DNA from: an uncultured Helicobacteraceae bacterium
Lineage (GTDB): Bacteria; Campylobacterota; Campylobacteria; Campylobacterales; UBA6016
DNA: 64,000 bases
Direction of reading: 5' to 3'
NCBI GenBank assembly: GCA_937973585.1
Contig: CALJKN010000192.1
Coordinates: 1-64,000 of the forward strand
Below are positions 17,641 to 26,501 of the stretch, one piece after another. The position numbers and the translations under genes are program-made. Each line of letters starts with the position of its first letter. Positions within the stretch are counted from its first letter, which is position 1. The notes beneath the pieces were generated by a model. That model worked only from the letters and a program-made list of their open reading frames with translations, had not been told where the DNA came from and ran no database searches.

Positions 17641-17660
17641 CTCTTGGGGCAACCCGAGAG
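17641..17660. terminator. Stem-loop upstream of addA
   Basis: CTCTTGGG at 17641-17648 pairs (one G-T) with CCCGAGAG at 17653-17660 around a four-base loop. No T run follows on either strand. It lies between the antitoxin remnant and addA and could be a processing or termination structure. Confidence 0.4.
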
Positions 17661-17699
17661 GAACAACTCACAACTTCATCAACTCTTTCAACTTAACTT

Positions 17700-17849
17700 T
17701 TAACTCCGCAAAGTCGTTCTCACAAATCGTACCCATTTTTCGTTAAGCCAGCTAAGTATTTCTTCATCTGGGCCTACTGCTCTATACATTGCCTCATCCA
17801 TATGCAATACTGCCAAATCGTTAAGTTTTTTCTTGACGTATTCACCAGT
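17700..17849 (-). pseudogene. Antitoxin C-terminal remnant beyond a premature stop
   Basis: The frame of the upstream antitoxin-like gene stays open for another 49 codons after its TAA (17850-17852), beginning TGEYVKKK and ending at TAA 17700-17702. Continuation of the frame directly after GVERYQN fits a longer antitoxin cut by a single nonsense change. The second half (MDEAMYRAVGPDEEIL...) has no recognised identity, and an alternative frame from about 17740 continues helical sequence to 17670, suggesting a frameshift. The remaining bases 17557-17699 hold the stem-loop and nothing else that I recognise. Confidence 0.4.
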
Positions 17850-18032
17850 TTAGTTTTGGTATCGCTCCACACCCTCACAAACCCGCTTGTGTGCTTCTTG
17901 TTTGGATATAGACGGATAGCCATCGTCTATCAGCTCGGCGACAAACTCATCAAATCTTGCCTGAATATCCATTCCACTTGTGCTTATCTGGTCGTAAATG
18001 GTGTCGTTGACTTGCAGTTGGATAGTGCGCAT
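17850..18032 (-). CDS. Antitoxin-like protein, probably truncated
   Basis: A 60-residue protein from ATG 18032, chosen because AAAGGA at 18039-18044 lies six bases upstream; the frame can be extended to 18104 without a good ribosome site. The N-terminal strand MRTIQLQVNDTIYDQI and following helices look like a ribbon-helix-helix type II antitoxin, and the end KRVCEGVERYQN looks like the start of the toxin-binding part, then a TAA. No RelE/ParE-like toxin frame lies downstream. It sits between addB (ends 18108) and addA. The antitoxin assignment is by pattern only. Confidence 0.5.
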   Translation of the reverse strand: MRTIQLQVNDTIYDQISTSGMDIQARFDEFVAELIDDGYPSISKQEAHKRVCEGVERYQN

Positions 18033-18107
18033 GCGTATTCCTTTGCGGAGCTTTTTTGGTTTTTCAAAAATTATATCAAAAAATGCACTTTCAAAATCAC
18101 CCAAACT

Positions 18108-20534
18108 CTACGCCTCCTCATCACCCTCCCCCTCTTCGTTTTTGGCTCCGTCTGCGCCGAATCCGCAGATGATTGCATAGTCGCAAAATCTACAGTTTTT
18201 TTTCTCTTTTGTCTCTTCAAAAGAGGGTTTGGCCAAAAATCTATCGATATGCCCCGCCAGATATCCTATTTTCTCCTCCAGTGCCTCCTCGGCAACGGTC
18301 TTGCCCCTTAAAACGTCATAGTACAGCGACTCTTTTGGAGGGATTTTGTTTTTTACGAGTATCTCTCTGTAAAGCGCCAACTGGTATTTGTGGGAGTGTT
18401 CGGCTGTTTTTTTGGAGTCGGCTTTTAGTTCGTTTGCCGTTATTTTGTAATCCAATAGCACAAATTCGCCGTTTTTTTTGTCGATTCTATCGATTTTTGC
18501 ACTAAAGAGTACGCCGCCGATATCCGCCGATACCCCTTTTTCTACCGCATATACGGAGTATCCATCTCTGATTCGCCCCTCTTCGTTTTCAAAAAAGCTA
18601 TCCATAGAAGCAATAGCCTTTTTCAGCTCAAAACTCCCGAGCAACTCCGCCGCCTCCCTCTCCAAAAATCCGGTAAATATCTCCTTTAGCCCCTCTTTGT
18701 CGAGGCCAAACAGTGTTTGCGGTTTTTTGTATAGCTCTTCCAGCCCTTTGTGTATTGCGGAGCCTACCGTTAGGGCTATATCTCTCTCTGCGGGGGTCGG
18801 TTTTGTGATTTTCTGGACGTGTTTTAAAAAAAAGTATCGTTCGCATCTTAGAAAATCGCAAAAAGCACTCACCGATATGTCGTTTTTTTTGTTTGCAGAT
18901 ATATAGCCGTCATACAGACTAACATCGGACACAAAAATATCCGGCTCCGTTTTTAGGCGGTTCGTCTCACCGAAAGAGGCGGTATCCAAAGCCTCTTCAT
19001 CCACATCCACAAAACCGGCTCCAATCTCGGTCAGAAAACCGCTCGGAGCCTCTTCGTCATTTTCTACAAATACAAATGCACTCTCTTTTGTATTTACCAA
19101 AAGCTCCGCCAAAAAATGTTTTTGGAGGTTTTGCCTATCCTCTACCGTAGGAATCATCGACCGCTCTTTTATTTTTGTGTTCAAAAAGAGGTCTTTGTCG
19201 AGTTTTTTCGGAAAATACGATTCGTTCATATCTAGGACTATCGCCCCGTCAAGCTCTAATCCCCTGCTCTCCAAAACACCTATCACTTTTATCTTTCCAC
19301 CCCTGCTGTCGTCTATTTTTTTTGCCGACAGAGAGCTTAGATACAAATGGGCAATCTCCAAAGATGTCAGTCCTGAAAACGCAAACTCCTCGGAAGCAAA
19401 TAGGTAAAGCTCCTCCAAAAAAACCGTTTTTGCGGCGTTGTATTTTGCTCCGGCATCGATGTTTGCCTCCAGTAGCGCCGTTACGCACTCCCTTAGAGGC
19501 TCCACCCCGTCTTTGTAAGATAACTCCGCAAACATACCCCCTAGATGCTCAACTCCGTACATACGTAGCTTTGCCCCGATTTTGCCCCCAAAAGCAAAAT
19601 CCACCAAAGCACGGATAGCGCCGTATAGCCTACCGTCTTTTAGCGGCTCCCCGAAAGCAAAATTGAGATTATCAAACCTATCAAACAAGGATAGTACCGA
19701 CGAAAATCCCTCATCAGGTAGTATTACCGCTATTTTTTCCGGTTGATACCCTTTTGCCAAAAAGTCGGCTATTTTTCCAAGTGCAAACGGAGCTTCGTAT
19801 ATTCTGTTTTTGAGCCTATACCCTTGTATCTCACCCCTGCCTTTGATGCCGGAATTGATAGTTTTGGCTGTTTTAGCGGTTATATCTATCTCAAATTTTC
19901 CGGTCTCCTCCGGCAGTTCTACCCCGAAATCGGCAAATTTTTTCCCCATTTTTTTGTTGTAGTCGTCTATCGTAAAAAGTAGTTTGACGGGGAGCCTCTT
20001 TGATACACTCTCTAGTACCTCGATCTCAAAAACGGTCAAAAGCCCCATGGACTCTATCCGTATCTCCTCAAAATTGCCTATATAGTCGTTGTTGATTACA
20101 TAGTCGTAGATGATTGCCGGATCAAATGCAGATACCTCTTCAAGCTCGTTTTTGTAAGCCAAAAAAAGCCCCTCCAAAACTTCCAGATGATCCTCAAAAG
20201 CGGCGTACACATCCTCACCCCTGATGTCGTCTATCGTTTTTCTCTCAGAATTTAGCTCCTCAAAAAAACTAAACAAAAAGTCGGAATCGGCCAAAAACTC
20301 CAAAAAATTACCGGAAAACCCTAGCCTCTCTATCGGAACCGCTTTTGCCGCTTTTCTCAAAAGAGCGGCTCTGGACGGCTTTGAGATTGCCGATTTATCC
20401 GGCACCAAAACAACCTTGTCAAAAAAATCAGCTAACGTCGATACGTGTAAAAAAGTATCGACGTTTTGAAATAAAAAACGTTGTAGGTTTCTGGATGTCT
20501 GAAATACAAATAGCGTTTTTGACGGATAGTTCAC
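18108..20534 (-). CDS. addB: AddB-type nuclease subunit with Fe-S cluster
   Basis: Partner of AddA in double-strand break resection. The protein is 808 residues with a GTG start. The N-terminal inactivated helicase-like part has no Walker A lysine motif. The C-terminal PD-(D/E)XK nuclease contains LLDYKITAN, framed by a cysteine in the FCDFLRCERYFFLKH segment and by CRFCDYAIIC near the end, the four-cysteine arrangement that holds a [4Fe-4S] cluster in AddB-like nucleases. It is about 550 bases upstream of addA on the same strand. Confidence 0.85.
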   Translation of the reverse strand: MNYPSKTLFVFQTSRNLQRFLFQNVDTFLHVSTLADFFDKVVLVPDKSAISKPSRAALLRKAAKAVPIERLGFSGNFLEFLADSDFLFSFFEELNSERKTIDDIRGEDVYAAFEDHLEVLEGLFLAYKNELEEVSAFDPAIIYDYVINNDYIGNFEEIRIESMGLLTVFEIEVLESVSKRLPVKLLFTIDDYNKKMGKKFADFGVELPEETGKFEIDITAKTAKTINSGIKGRGEIQGYRLKNRIYEAPFALGKIADFLAKGYQPEKIAVILPDEGFSSVLSLFDRFDNLNFAFGEPLKDGRLYGAIRALVDFAFGGKIGAKLRMYGVEHLGGMFAELSYKDGVEPLRECVTALLEANIDAGAKYNAAKTVFLEELYLFASEEFAFSGLTSLEIAHLYLSSLSAKKIDDSRGGKIKVIGVLESRGLELDGAIVLDMNESYFPKKLDKDLFLNTKIKERSMIPTVEDRQNLQKHFLAELLVNTKESAFVFVENDEEAPSGFLTEIGAGFVDVDEEALDTASFGETNRLKTEPDIFVSDVSLYDGYISANKKNDISVSAFCDFLRCERYFFLKHVQKITKPTPAERDIALTVGSAIHKGLEELYKKPQTLFGLDKEGLKEIFTGFLEREAAELLGSFELKKAIASMDSFFENEEGRIRDGYSVYAVEKGVSADIGGVLFSAKIDRIDKKNGEFVLLDYKITANELKADSKKTAEHSHKYQLALYREILVKNKIPPKESLYYDVLRGKTVAEEALEEKIGYLAGHIDRFLAKPSFEETKEKKNCRFCDYAIICGFGADGAKNEEGEGDEEA

Positions 20535-20618
20535 AAATTCCCTTTTGGATCCTGGTAGGCTCTCAAATTTTTGGTAAATATTCTACAAAACATTACGGTA
20601 AAAATAGATTTTACGTTA

Positions 20619-20624
20619 TATAAT
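20619..20624 (+). promoter_or_regulatory. Probable -10 box of the double-receiver GGDEF gene
   Basis: TATAAT 31 bases before the TTG start at 20655, in an AT-rich 120-base gap between divergent genes. No clear -35 element. Confidence 0.45.
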
Positions 20625-20654
20625 TAAAATATATTTTTTTGGAAAACAACAGAT

Positions 20655-22289
20655 TTGGAAAAGTGCAGAAATATACTAGCTATAGATGATAGTAAATCAA
20701 TAATCGAATACCTCAGATACAAAGTCGAAGGGGTCGGAAAATTCAAATATTTTGCCGCCGCTTCGTTTGAAAAAGCAAAAGAGCTGATTGAGTCAAACGA
20801 GTTTTTTGCCGCAATAGTAGACCTGCAACTCCCCGATGCAAAAGAGGCCGAGGCTCTGGAATTAACCCTCTCAAAAGGGATAGCTAGTATCGTCTTAACT
20901 GGGACAATGAACAATGAGCTAAGGGATAAAATCGTCTCAAAACCGATAGTAGACTATATCCAAAAAGACGGCCCCGGAGATATGGAGTATGCGGTAAATC
21001 TACTCCAAAAATTGGATTATTTTAGGGATCAAAAGGTTTTGATCGTTGACGATAGCGAGTCCTCTTGTGAGTATGCTTCACAATTATTCAGAGAGCTACT
21101 GTTTGAGCCGATAAAATGCAAAAATCCACTTGATGCCGTAGATATTTTGAGGCAAAATCCTGATATCAAGATTGTAACACTAGATTACAAAATGCCCTCT
21201 CTGGATGGGGTGGAGCTAGCAAAAAAGATAAGACGTTCGTTTGTGGGTCGTGATTTTGCGATTTTCGGTATTAGCGCCATAAACTCCGACGAGGTGAAAT
21301 ACAAGTTCCTCAAAAACGGTGCAAACACCTATATGATAAAACCGATAGTCAGAGAGGAGTTTGTCCTAAAAGTCATCAATGCAATGGATGAGATAGAGCA
21401 AAAAGAGAGGTTGGCCTCATATATCGACAAAGTTGATAAATACATCATCACCTCAATGACGGATAAAAACGGGATTATAAAGTATGTGAGCAAGGCTTTT
21501 TGTGAGATATCCGGCTACGAGGAGCTAGAGCTTATCGGCAAATCACACAGTATACTCCGCCATCCGGATACTCCGAGTTTTATTTTTAACGATATGTGGA
21601 ACACGATTACGGCAAAAAGTAGTTGGAGCGGCGAGGTCAAAAATAAAACCAAAGAGGGTAAGTCGTTTTGGGTAAAGGCAAATATAGAGCCGATACTTGA
21701 CGGTAGCGGAGAGATAAGCGGGTATCAGGCTATTATGACCGATATTACCGATAAAAGGCTAATGGAGAAGATGTCTATAACAGATGAGCTGACATCTTTA
21801 TATAACAGACGGTATTTTAATTCACAATCTCTTGTAAAACTTGAGCAGGCAAGACTAGAGGGGCTTGGTTTTGCTTTTTTTATTATGGATGTCGATAATT
21901 TCAAAAAATACAACGATACCTACGGCCACCAGATGGGTGATGAGGCGCTCAAAAAAATAGCGGTTACGTTGCAAAAAGAGCTTTTCGGCATCGGTGGTTT
22001 GGCATTTAGACTCGGCGGAGAAGAGTTTGGCGGAATCTTTTTTTGCAAAAGCGAAACATCCGGTTTTGAGGTTTGCAACACTATCAAAAATGAGATCGAA
22101 GCATTAAAGATAGAGCACTCAAAAAATAATGCTTCAAATTTTATAACCGCATCTTTCGGCCTCGTATTTGCCGATTTCGCCAAAAGCAACGACAAAATAG
22201 AATTTGAAACAATATACGTAAAAGCCGACGAAGCACTATATGAGGCAAAAGATAAAGGGAGAAATCAGGTAAAACTATCCGCCGACTAA
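20655..22289 (+). CDS. Double-receiver PAS-GGDEF protein (diguanylate cyclase)
   Basis: A 544-residue protein with two receivers in tandem: the first with IDDSKS and IVDLQLPD, the second with VDDSESS and TLDYKMPSLDG. Then comes a PAS domain (about 250-370, including SILRHPDTPSF, an aerotaxis-type PAS signature) and a GGDEF domain with GGEEF. No RxxD is found five residues before GGEEF, so the usual inhibitory I-site is missing. The start is TTG 20655; a nearby GTG is out of frame. It lies alone, divergent from addB. A matching kinase may be any of the PAS kinases in the window. Confidence 0.85.
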   Translation: MEKCRNILAIDDSKSIIEYLRYKVEGVGKFKYFAAASFEKAKELIESNEFFAAIVDLQLPDAKEAEALELTLSKGIASIVLTGTMNNELRDKIVSKPIVDYIQKDGPGDMEYAVNLLQKLDYFRDQKVLIVDDSESSCEYASQLFRELLFEPIKCKNPLDAVDILRQNPDIKIVTLDYKMPSLDGVELAKKIRRSFVGRDFAIFGISAINSDEVKYKFLKNGANTYMIKPIVREEFVLKVINAMDEIEQKERLASYIDKVDKYIITSMTDKNGIIKYVSKAFCEISGYEELELIGKSHSILRHPDTPSFIFNDMWNTITAKSSWSGEVKNKTKEGKSFWVKANIEPILDGSGEISGYQAIMTDITDKRLMEKMSITDELTSLYNRRYFNSQSLVKLEQARLEGLGFAFFIMDVDNFKKYNDTYGHQMGDEALKKIAVTLQKELFGIGGLAFRLGGEEFGGIFFCKSETSGFEVCNTIKNEIEALKIEHSKNNASNFITASFGLVFADFAKSNDKIEFETIYVKADEALYEAKDKGRNQVKLSAD

Positions 22290-22314
22290 AATCTTGCATC
22301 TTGTGTCGGACGGT

Positions 22315-22809
22315 TTAGTACATAGTTTTATCTCTTTTTGCCGCCCACTCTCCAAATGCTGCAAGACACTCGTCTCTTTCGCACTCTATCAGCTGTAGAT
22401 TTTTTATATTTTCGATATTTAGCTCGCCGTAAAATATCTCATCCCGAAAACCTATCGCATCGGCATCTTTTGCGGTTGCTCCAAAAAATACGCTTTTTAT
22501 ATTTGCCCACTTGATAGCGGCTAGACACATAGGACATGGCATGCATGAGCTATACAGTACGCAACCCGACAAATCAAATGTTTTTAGTTTTTTTGACGCT
22601 TTTCTGATGGCGTTAATCTCTGCGTGCATCGTCGGATCGTTTGTTTTTACGACCTCATTGTGGGCTTTTGATATGATTTTGCCGTCTTTTGCGATAACGG
22701 CTCCAAACGGCCCCCCTACCCCTTTTCTCATTCCGGTTATCGACTCTTTGGCGGCTATTTTCATATATTTTATATCTTCAGCCGTAGCTATTTTTGTGTT
22801 GTTATCCAT
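22315..22809 (-). CDS. Cytidine-deaminase-fold deaminase, guanine deaminase-like
   Basis: A 164-residue zinc hydrolase. H62-A-E64 and PCPMC with C92 and C95 form the zinc site and the catalytic Glu. The length, the GGPFGAVI motif and the C-terminal FGEWAAKRDKTMY resemble Bacillus-type guanine deaminase (guanine to xanthine) more than TadA. ATG 22809 overlaps the end of the Cache gene (TGGATAA); a TTG three codons earlier is less likely. The substrate is not certain: related small deaminases act on other purines or cytosine. Confidence 0.72.
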   Translation of the reverse strand: MDNNTKIATAEDIKYMKIAAKESITGMRKGVGGPFGAVIAKDGKIISKAHNEVVKTNDPTMHAEINAIRKASKKLKTFDLSGCVLYSSCMPCPMCLAAIKWANIKSVFFGATAKDADAIGFRDEIFYGELNIENIKNLQLIECERDECLAAFGEWAAKRDKTMY

Positions 22810-23986
22810 TTGTTTCAAGCTCGCTATTCATATCAGAAAAAACAGAATCCATCCTTTTTGAAATCAAAAATACCCCTATCGATGCGATTGAAACAAAAAG
22901 AAGCACAAATGCGATGGATATCCAAAGATCGTTGAATCTTTTTTTGGCAAAAGCTTTTCGTCTGTTTTCTATCTCTTCATTGATTTTTCCGACATAAATC
23001 CCCGTCCCTATTTTCCAGTTCCACTCTTTTAAAGCCCTTGAAAATGATATATACTCTATGTCTTTGTCAAAAGCGGCCTCGTGCCAGATATACGAACTAT
23101 ACCCACCCTCCACGGAGGACATTGCCGCTTTTAGTTGTTCTTGGAGGATTTTTACCCCGTTTTTGTCTTTTAGCTCCCATGAATAAAGCGGTTCATCCAG
23201 TTTTTTACCGTTCATAATCAGCGCATACCCGTCAAACGTATCGACAAAGATGTAGTTATCTTCAAATCTCAGTTTTGCTACCGCCTCTAATGCTTCGTTT
23301 TGGACTTTTTTTGTGTATTCGTCCAAAAACACGGCGCTTCCGAAATACCATCCGTATTTGCCGAAATCTTTTATGAATGTGAGTTGCGCAAAGCTTTTTT
23401 TCGGATCTTCCCCTATTTTTCGATACCTATCGGTCAAAAACCCCTCGCCTCTGGTTTTTGCTATCTGTGTCTGTTTTTTGATTACACCGTCAAATTCATC
23501 GCCGATATATTTACCCTCTTTTTCTTTGTTGTTTGGGTAGGTAACTGCCGTATTGTCGTGGCTTGTTATCCAGATATAGGATTTATTATCCTCATACCGT
23601 AGCCTCTCTAGTGCATCCTTGATTCTTTGTTTTACAGATGCCTCACCCTCTTTTGCATGGTATTTTTGGTATATGTTTTCGGCTGTCTCGTATGCTTTGT
23701 AGACCCTCTCTTTGAGTCTTGCTTTTAAATCCTCTTCCGCTGTATTTTTGATACTTTGGATAAATTCGTAAGCCTGATTGACCCTTGCTTTTACGATCTC
23801 TTTTTGGAGTTCTACGTATGAGTTTTTAATCTGCTCGTTTTCAAGCTCAAGATTTTTACTGGAGGTATAGTAGAAAAAAACCGCCATAAAACACCCGACT
23901 GCAAAAACCAAAGAGACGGTAAAGAGAGATACCGATTTTTTTAGTTTTTTTTGAGCAGAGATGAACTCTTGTTTTTTATTGTTCAT
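22802..23986 (-). CDS. Membrane double-Cache sensor protein without output domain
   Basis: A 394-residue protein with transmembrane segments at about 18-40 and 355-375. The large extracytoplasmic part between them has two Cache-like repeats, the first with YIWITSHDNTAVTYPN and KYGWYFGSAVF, the second with YIFVDTFDGYALI and WKIGTGIYV. Only ~17 residues follow the second membrane segment, so no HAMP, kinase, GGDEF or methyl-accepting domain is attached. Its ATG lies within the 3' end of the soluble PAS kinase gene (11-base overlap), so the two are made together. It is probably the periplasmic ligand sensor for that kinase; this is an inference. Confidence 0.8.
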   Translation of the reverse strand: MNNKKQEFISAQKKLKKSVSLFTVSLVFAVGCFMAVFFYYTSSKNLELENEQIKNSYVELQKEIVKARVNQAYEFIQSIKNTAEEDLKARLKERVYKAYETAENIYQKYHAKEGEASVKQRIKDALERLRYEDNKSYIWITSHDNTAVTYPNNKEKEGKYIGDEFDGVIKKQTQIAKTRGEGFLTDRYRKIGEDPKKSFAQLTFIKDFGKYGWYFGSAVFLDEYTKKVQNEALEAVAKLRFEDNYIFVDTFDGYALIMNGKKLDEPLYSWELKDKNGVKILQEQLKAAMSSVEGGYSSYIWHEAAFDKDIEYISFSRALKEWNWKIGTGIYVGKINEEIENRRKAFAKKRFNDLWISIAFVLLFVSIASIGVFLISKRMDSVFSDMNSELETNG

Positions 23987-25532
23987 GTGGTTTACAATAT
24001 CCTGAGAAATTAAAAGAGAGCTTAAAAACAGCCCCCTTGTCGCCGTTATAGACTTTTATTATGCCGTCCATATGCTCTTCGATAATCATCTTTGTCATAT
24101 AAAGCCCTATTCCCGTCCCCTTGCCCTGCTCTTTTGTAGTAAAGTACGGCTCAAATATCCTGTTTATCACGGTATCGTCTACCCCGCCCCCGTCGTCTTC
24201 AAATACGATTTCTAGTCTGCTTTCGACGATATCCCCTTTTATCTCGATGCTGCCGCCGTTTTTTCTCTCAAGAATCGCATCTTTTGCATTTGATACTATA
24301 TTCAAAACAGCCTGTTTAAATTCATTTTTGTAACCCTCTATGCATACTGTTTTTGCATCATCTGAAAAAGATAAAGAAATTTGCACTTTACTGTGCAATA
24401 AACCGGCATCCACAAGGCCGCAAACACTTTGGACGGCCTCATACGCACAAAATAGCTCAACCTCTTTTCCCGGTTTAAAAAAGTTCCTAAAAGCATCTAT
24501 CGTTTTTGACATAAATGCAATCTGCTTCATCCCTTTTGAGACGGAGTCGTCTATGTATTTTTCATCGAGCTCACCAAACTCGTATGCAGATTTAAAATCC
24601 TGCACTATGAGTGCTATAGCGTTTAAAGGCTGTCTCCATTGGTGGGCTATAGCGCCTATCATCTCTCCCATGGCGGCCATTTTGGATTGCTGAATCAGCA
24701 TAATCTCTTGTTCTTGCTGTTTTTTTTCGAGACTTTTTTTGTAGGAGATATTTTCAACGATGCATAGTATGTAATCCACGATTTCTTCGTTTTTTCTGAC
24801 AGGAGAGAGTGTGATGTTTACCGGTTTTTGTCCGTCATTTGAATTTATAGTCTGTTCAAATTGGATAAAGTCAAATTCGGTGTCTACGACCTCTTCTATC
24901 TTTTTATAGCAGTCGGCATCGTCAAAAAAAGTATGAAGTCTGCTATGGATAACAGAGTTTTTGTTTTTTCCGGTCATCGTACAAAATGCCGGATTTACTT
25001 CTAAAATAGCACCGTTCGTATCAAGTAGCAAGATACCGATACCGGAATACTCAAATACGGTTTGAAATTTAAAGGCAAGTTCGGAGAGGTCTTTGGACTG
25101 CTCTGTAACGGTTAGTTCGAGCCTTGTGTTTAGCTCATCCAATTTTTTTTGCGCCAATATACTGTCTGTTATATCGTGGATGATAGAAAAAAGTAGTTTT
25201 CTGCCGCCGGATAATATTTCGGTTGAGTTTACCTCTACATCCCGAATCTCACCGTTTGCTTTTTTATGTCTAAAAACAAAATAATTTTTATTTTGTCTTC
25301 TGGCCTCTTCCATACAAAGCTTTATCTCATACGGATCTGATACGTTAATCTCGTATATATTCATATTTTTTATTTTTTCTTCGGCATATCCGTAATACTT
25401 GCACGCACTAGTATTGGCATCTATAATATTGCCGGAATCTGCATCAACAAGGAGCATAACGGAACTATGCTGCTTGAACATCGGATAAAAATCTATTATA
25501 CCCGTATCGGAATCTGCATGGATGTTTGGCAT
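23976..25532 (-). CDS. Soluble PAS sensor histidine kinase
   Basis: A 518-residue cytoplasmic kinase with no membrane segment. Two PAS domains (about 10-130 and 150-270) precede a coiled coil. The phosphoacceptor box is AIAHQWRQPLN and the ATP domain has LNIVSNAKDAIL, DDGGGVDDTV and GKGTGIGLYM. It is similar in design to the kinase at 4489-6270. It overlaps the downstream Cache membrane protein, which lacks a signalling output. No response regulator is adjacent. Confidence 0.87.
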   Translation of the reverse strand: MPNIHADSDTGIIDFYPMFKQHSSVMLLVDADSGNIIDANTSACKYYGYAEEKIKNMNIYEINVSDPYEIKLCMEEARRQNKNYFVFRHKKANGEIRDVEVNSTEILSGGRKLLFSIIHDITDSILAQKKLDELNTRLELTVTEQSKDLSELAFKFQTVFEYSGIGILLLDTNGAILEVNPAFCTMTGKNKNSVIHSRLHTFFDDADCYKKIEEVVDTEFDFIQFEQTINSNDGQKPVNITLSPVRKNEEIVDYILCIVENISYKKSLEKKQQEQEIMLIQQSKMAAMGEMIGAIAHQWRQPLNAIALIVQDFKSAYEFGELDEKYIDDSVSKGMKQIAFMSKTIDAFRNFFKPGKEVELFCAYEAVQSVCGLVDAGLLHSKVQISLSFSDDAKTVCIEGYKNEFKQAVLNIVSNAKDAILERKNGGSIEIKGDIVESRLEIVFEDDGGGVDDTVINRIFEPYFTTKEQGKGTGIGLYMTKMIIEEHMDGIIKVYNGDKGAVFKLSFNFSGYCKPHEQ

Positions 25533-25579
25533 AAAAACGGGGTCTCTTTGTGTCTTAATTTTAGTACATTATTGTATTG

Positions 25580-25601
25580 AAAAAAAGGGTATTACCCCCT
25601 T
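25580..25601 (-). terminator. Rho-independent terminator of the J-domain gene
   Basis: Read on the minus strand, AAGGG pairs with CCCTT around GGTAATA and runs straight into a tract of seven T. The stem starts at the stop codon of the J-domain gene (25592-25594). Confidence 0.7.
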
Positions 25602-26401
25602 AAAAATTCGTAAGCCTCTTTGATTGACAAAAACTTCTTTTCGATTACGCTCCGTTCATAAACACTTTTTGTCATGTGTAGATCCGGATGGTATTTTTTG
25701 GCGAGCTCCAAATATCTCTTTTTGACGATTTCTATAGATACCTCACCGTTAAATCCGAGTATGCTAAATCGTCTAAGCTTTTCCAAGTCCACCGTCACCG
25801 TCTCGGTATCAATGCCGTCAAAAAACGATAAAAATCTTTTTAGATCGTTTTTTGAATACATTGTCTGATATACCTCCAATCCGATTCCGGGTCTTAGGGA
25901 TAAAAACTTCTCTATTTTTACCGCATTTTGTTTATCCGAGACAAAAACCTTCAGCTCAAAAGATGTTTCGGCAAACGTACAATCTTGTTTAAGTAGTGAC
26001 TTTAGATATGAAAACAGCGGTATCTGTTTTTGGTAACACCTGATTATAAAAATGTTTTTTTCAAAAAGTGCATATGCCTTTCGGACGACGACAGCGGCAT
26101 TTGTAGCCGATATTTGGATGTTTATAGGTAGGTGGGAAAAAGCTATGGCATCGCTTAGTAGTTTATCTTTTTTGTATCTATGGTCTAACTTGTGAAGATT
26201 TACTATCCAAGCCAAAAAAACTTTTCTCTTGTTTTTTTCACTCTCTTCGGGGAGTATAAAAATAGAGCGTTTCATAATAAGTGATTTTTGGAAGTTTTTT
26301 TTGACGTTTCCGGTCAGATAATCAATAAAATAATCATCTCCGCCCACTTTGACAAAAAGCATATTGGAGGTGATTTTAAAATCGTCGAAACCGCCCTTCA
26401 T
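25592..26401 (-). CDS. J-domain protein with unknown N-terminal part
   Basis: A 269-residue protein whose last ~65 residues are a J domain (SILGFNGEVSIEIVKKRYLE, then KKYHPDLH with the HPD tripeptide), which stimulates DnaK ATPase. The first 200 residues do not match the G/F, zinc-finger or C-terminal parts of DnaJ, so this is a specialised cochaperone, with the J domain at the C-terminus as in DjlA. No membrane segment. The start has GAAGG five bases upstream. It has its own terminator and is likely monocistronic. The client is unknown. Confidence 0.75.
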   Translation of the reverse strand: MKGGFDDFKITSNMLFVKVGGDDYFIDYLTGNVKKNFQKSLIMKRSIFILPEESEKNKRKVFLAWIVNLHKLDHRYKKDKLLSDAIAFSHLPINIQISATNAAVVVRKAYALFEKNIFIIRCYQKQIPLFSYLKSLLKQDCTFAETSFELKVFVSDKQNAVKIEKFLSLRPGIGLEVYQTMYSKNDLKRFLSFFDGIDTETVTVDLEKLRRFSILGFNGEVSIEIVKKRYLELAKKYHPDLHMTKSVYERSVIEKKFLSIKEAYEFLRG

Positions 26402-26501
26402 TTTTACCTTCGCCTTATTGAGTCGTCATAGTATTTATACATTTTTTCGGCATAATTAAGCCATATATACGATAAAAAATCTATCAAAAAGAGAATCGAC
26501 A

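Noticed and set aside
20611..20633. Third ModE-like site (CGTTAT) before the double-receiver GGDEF gene
   Set aside because: The second half-site is ATATTT, not ATAATG. CGTTAT here overlaps a TATAAT promoter box and is likely chance.
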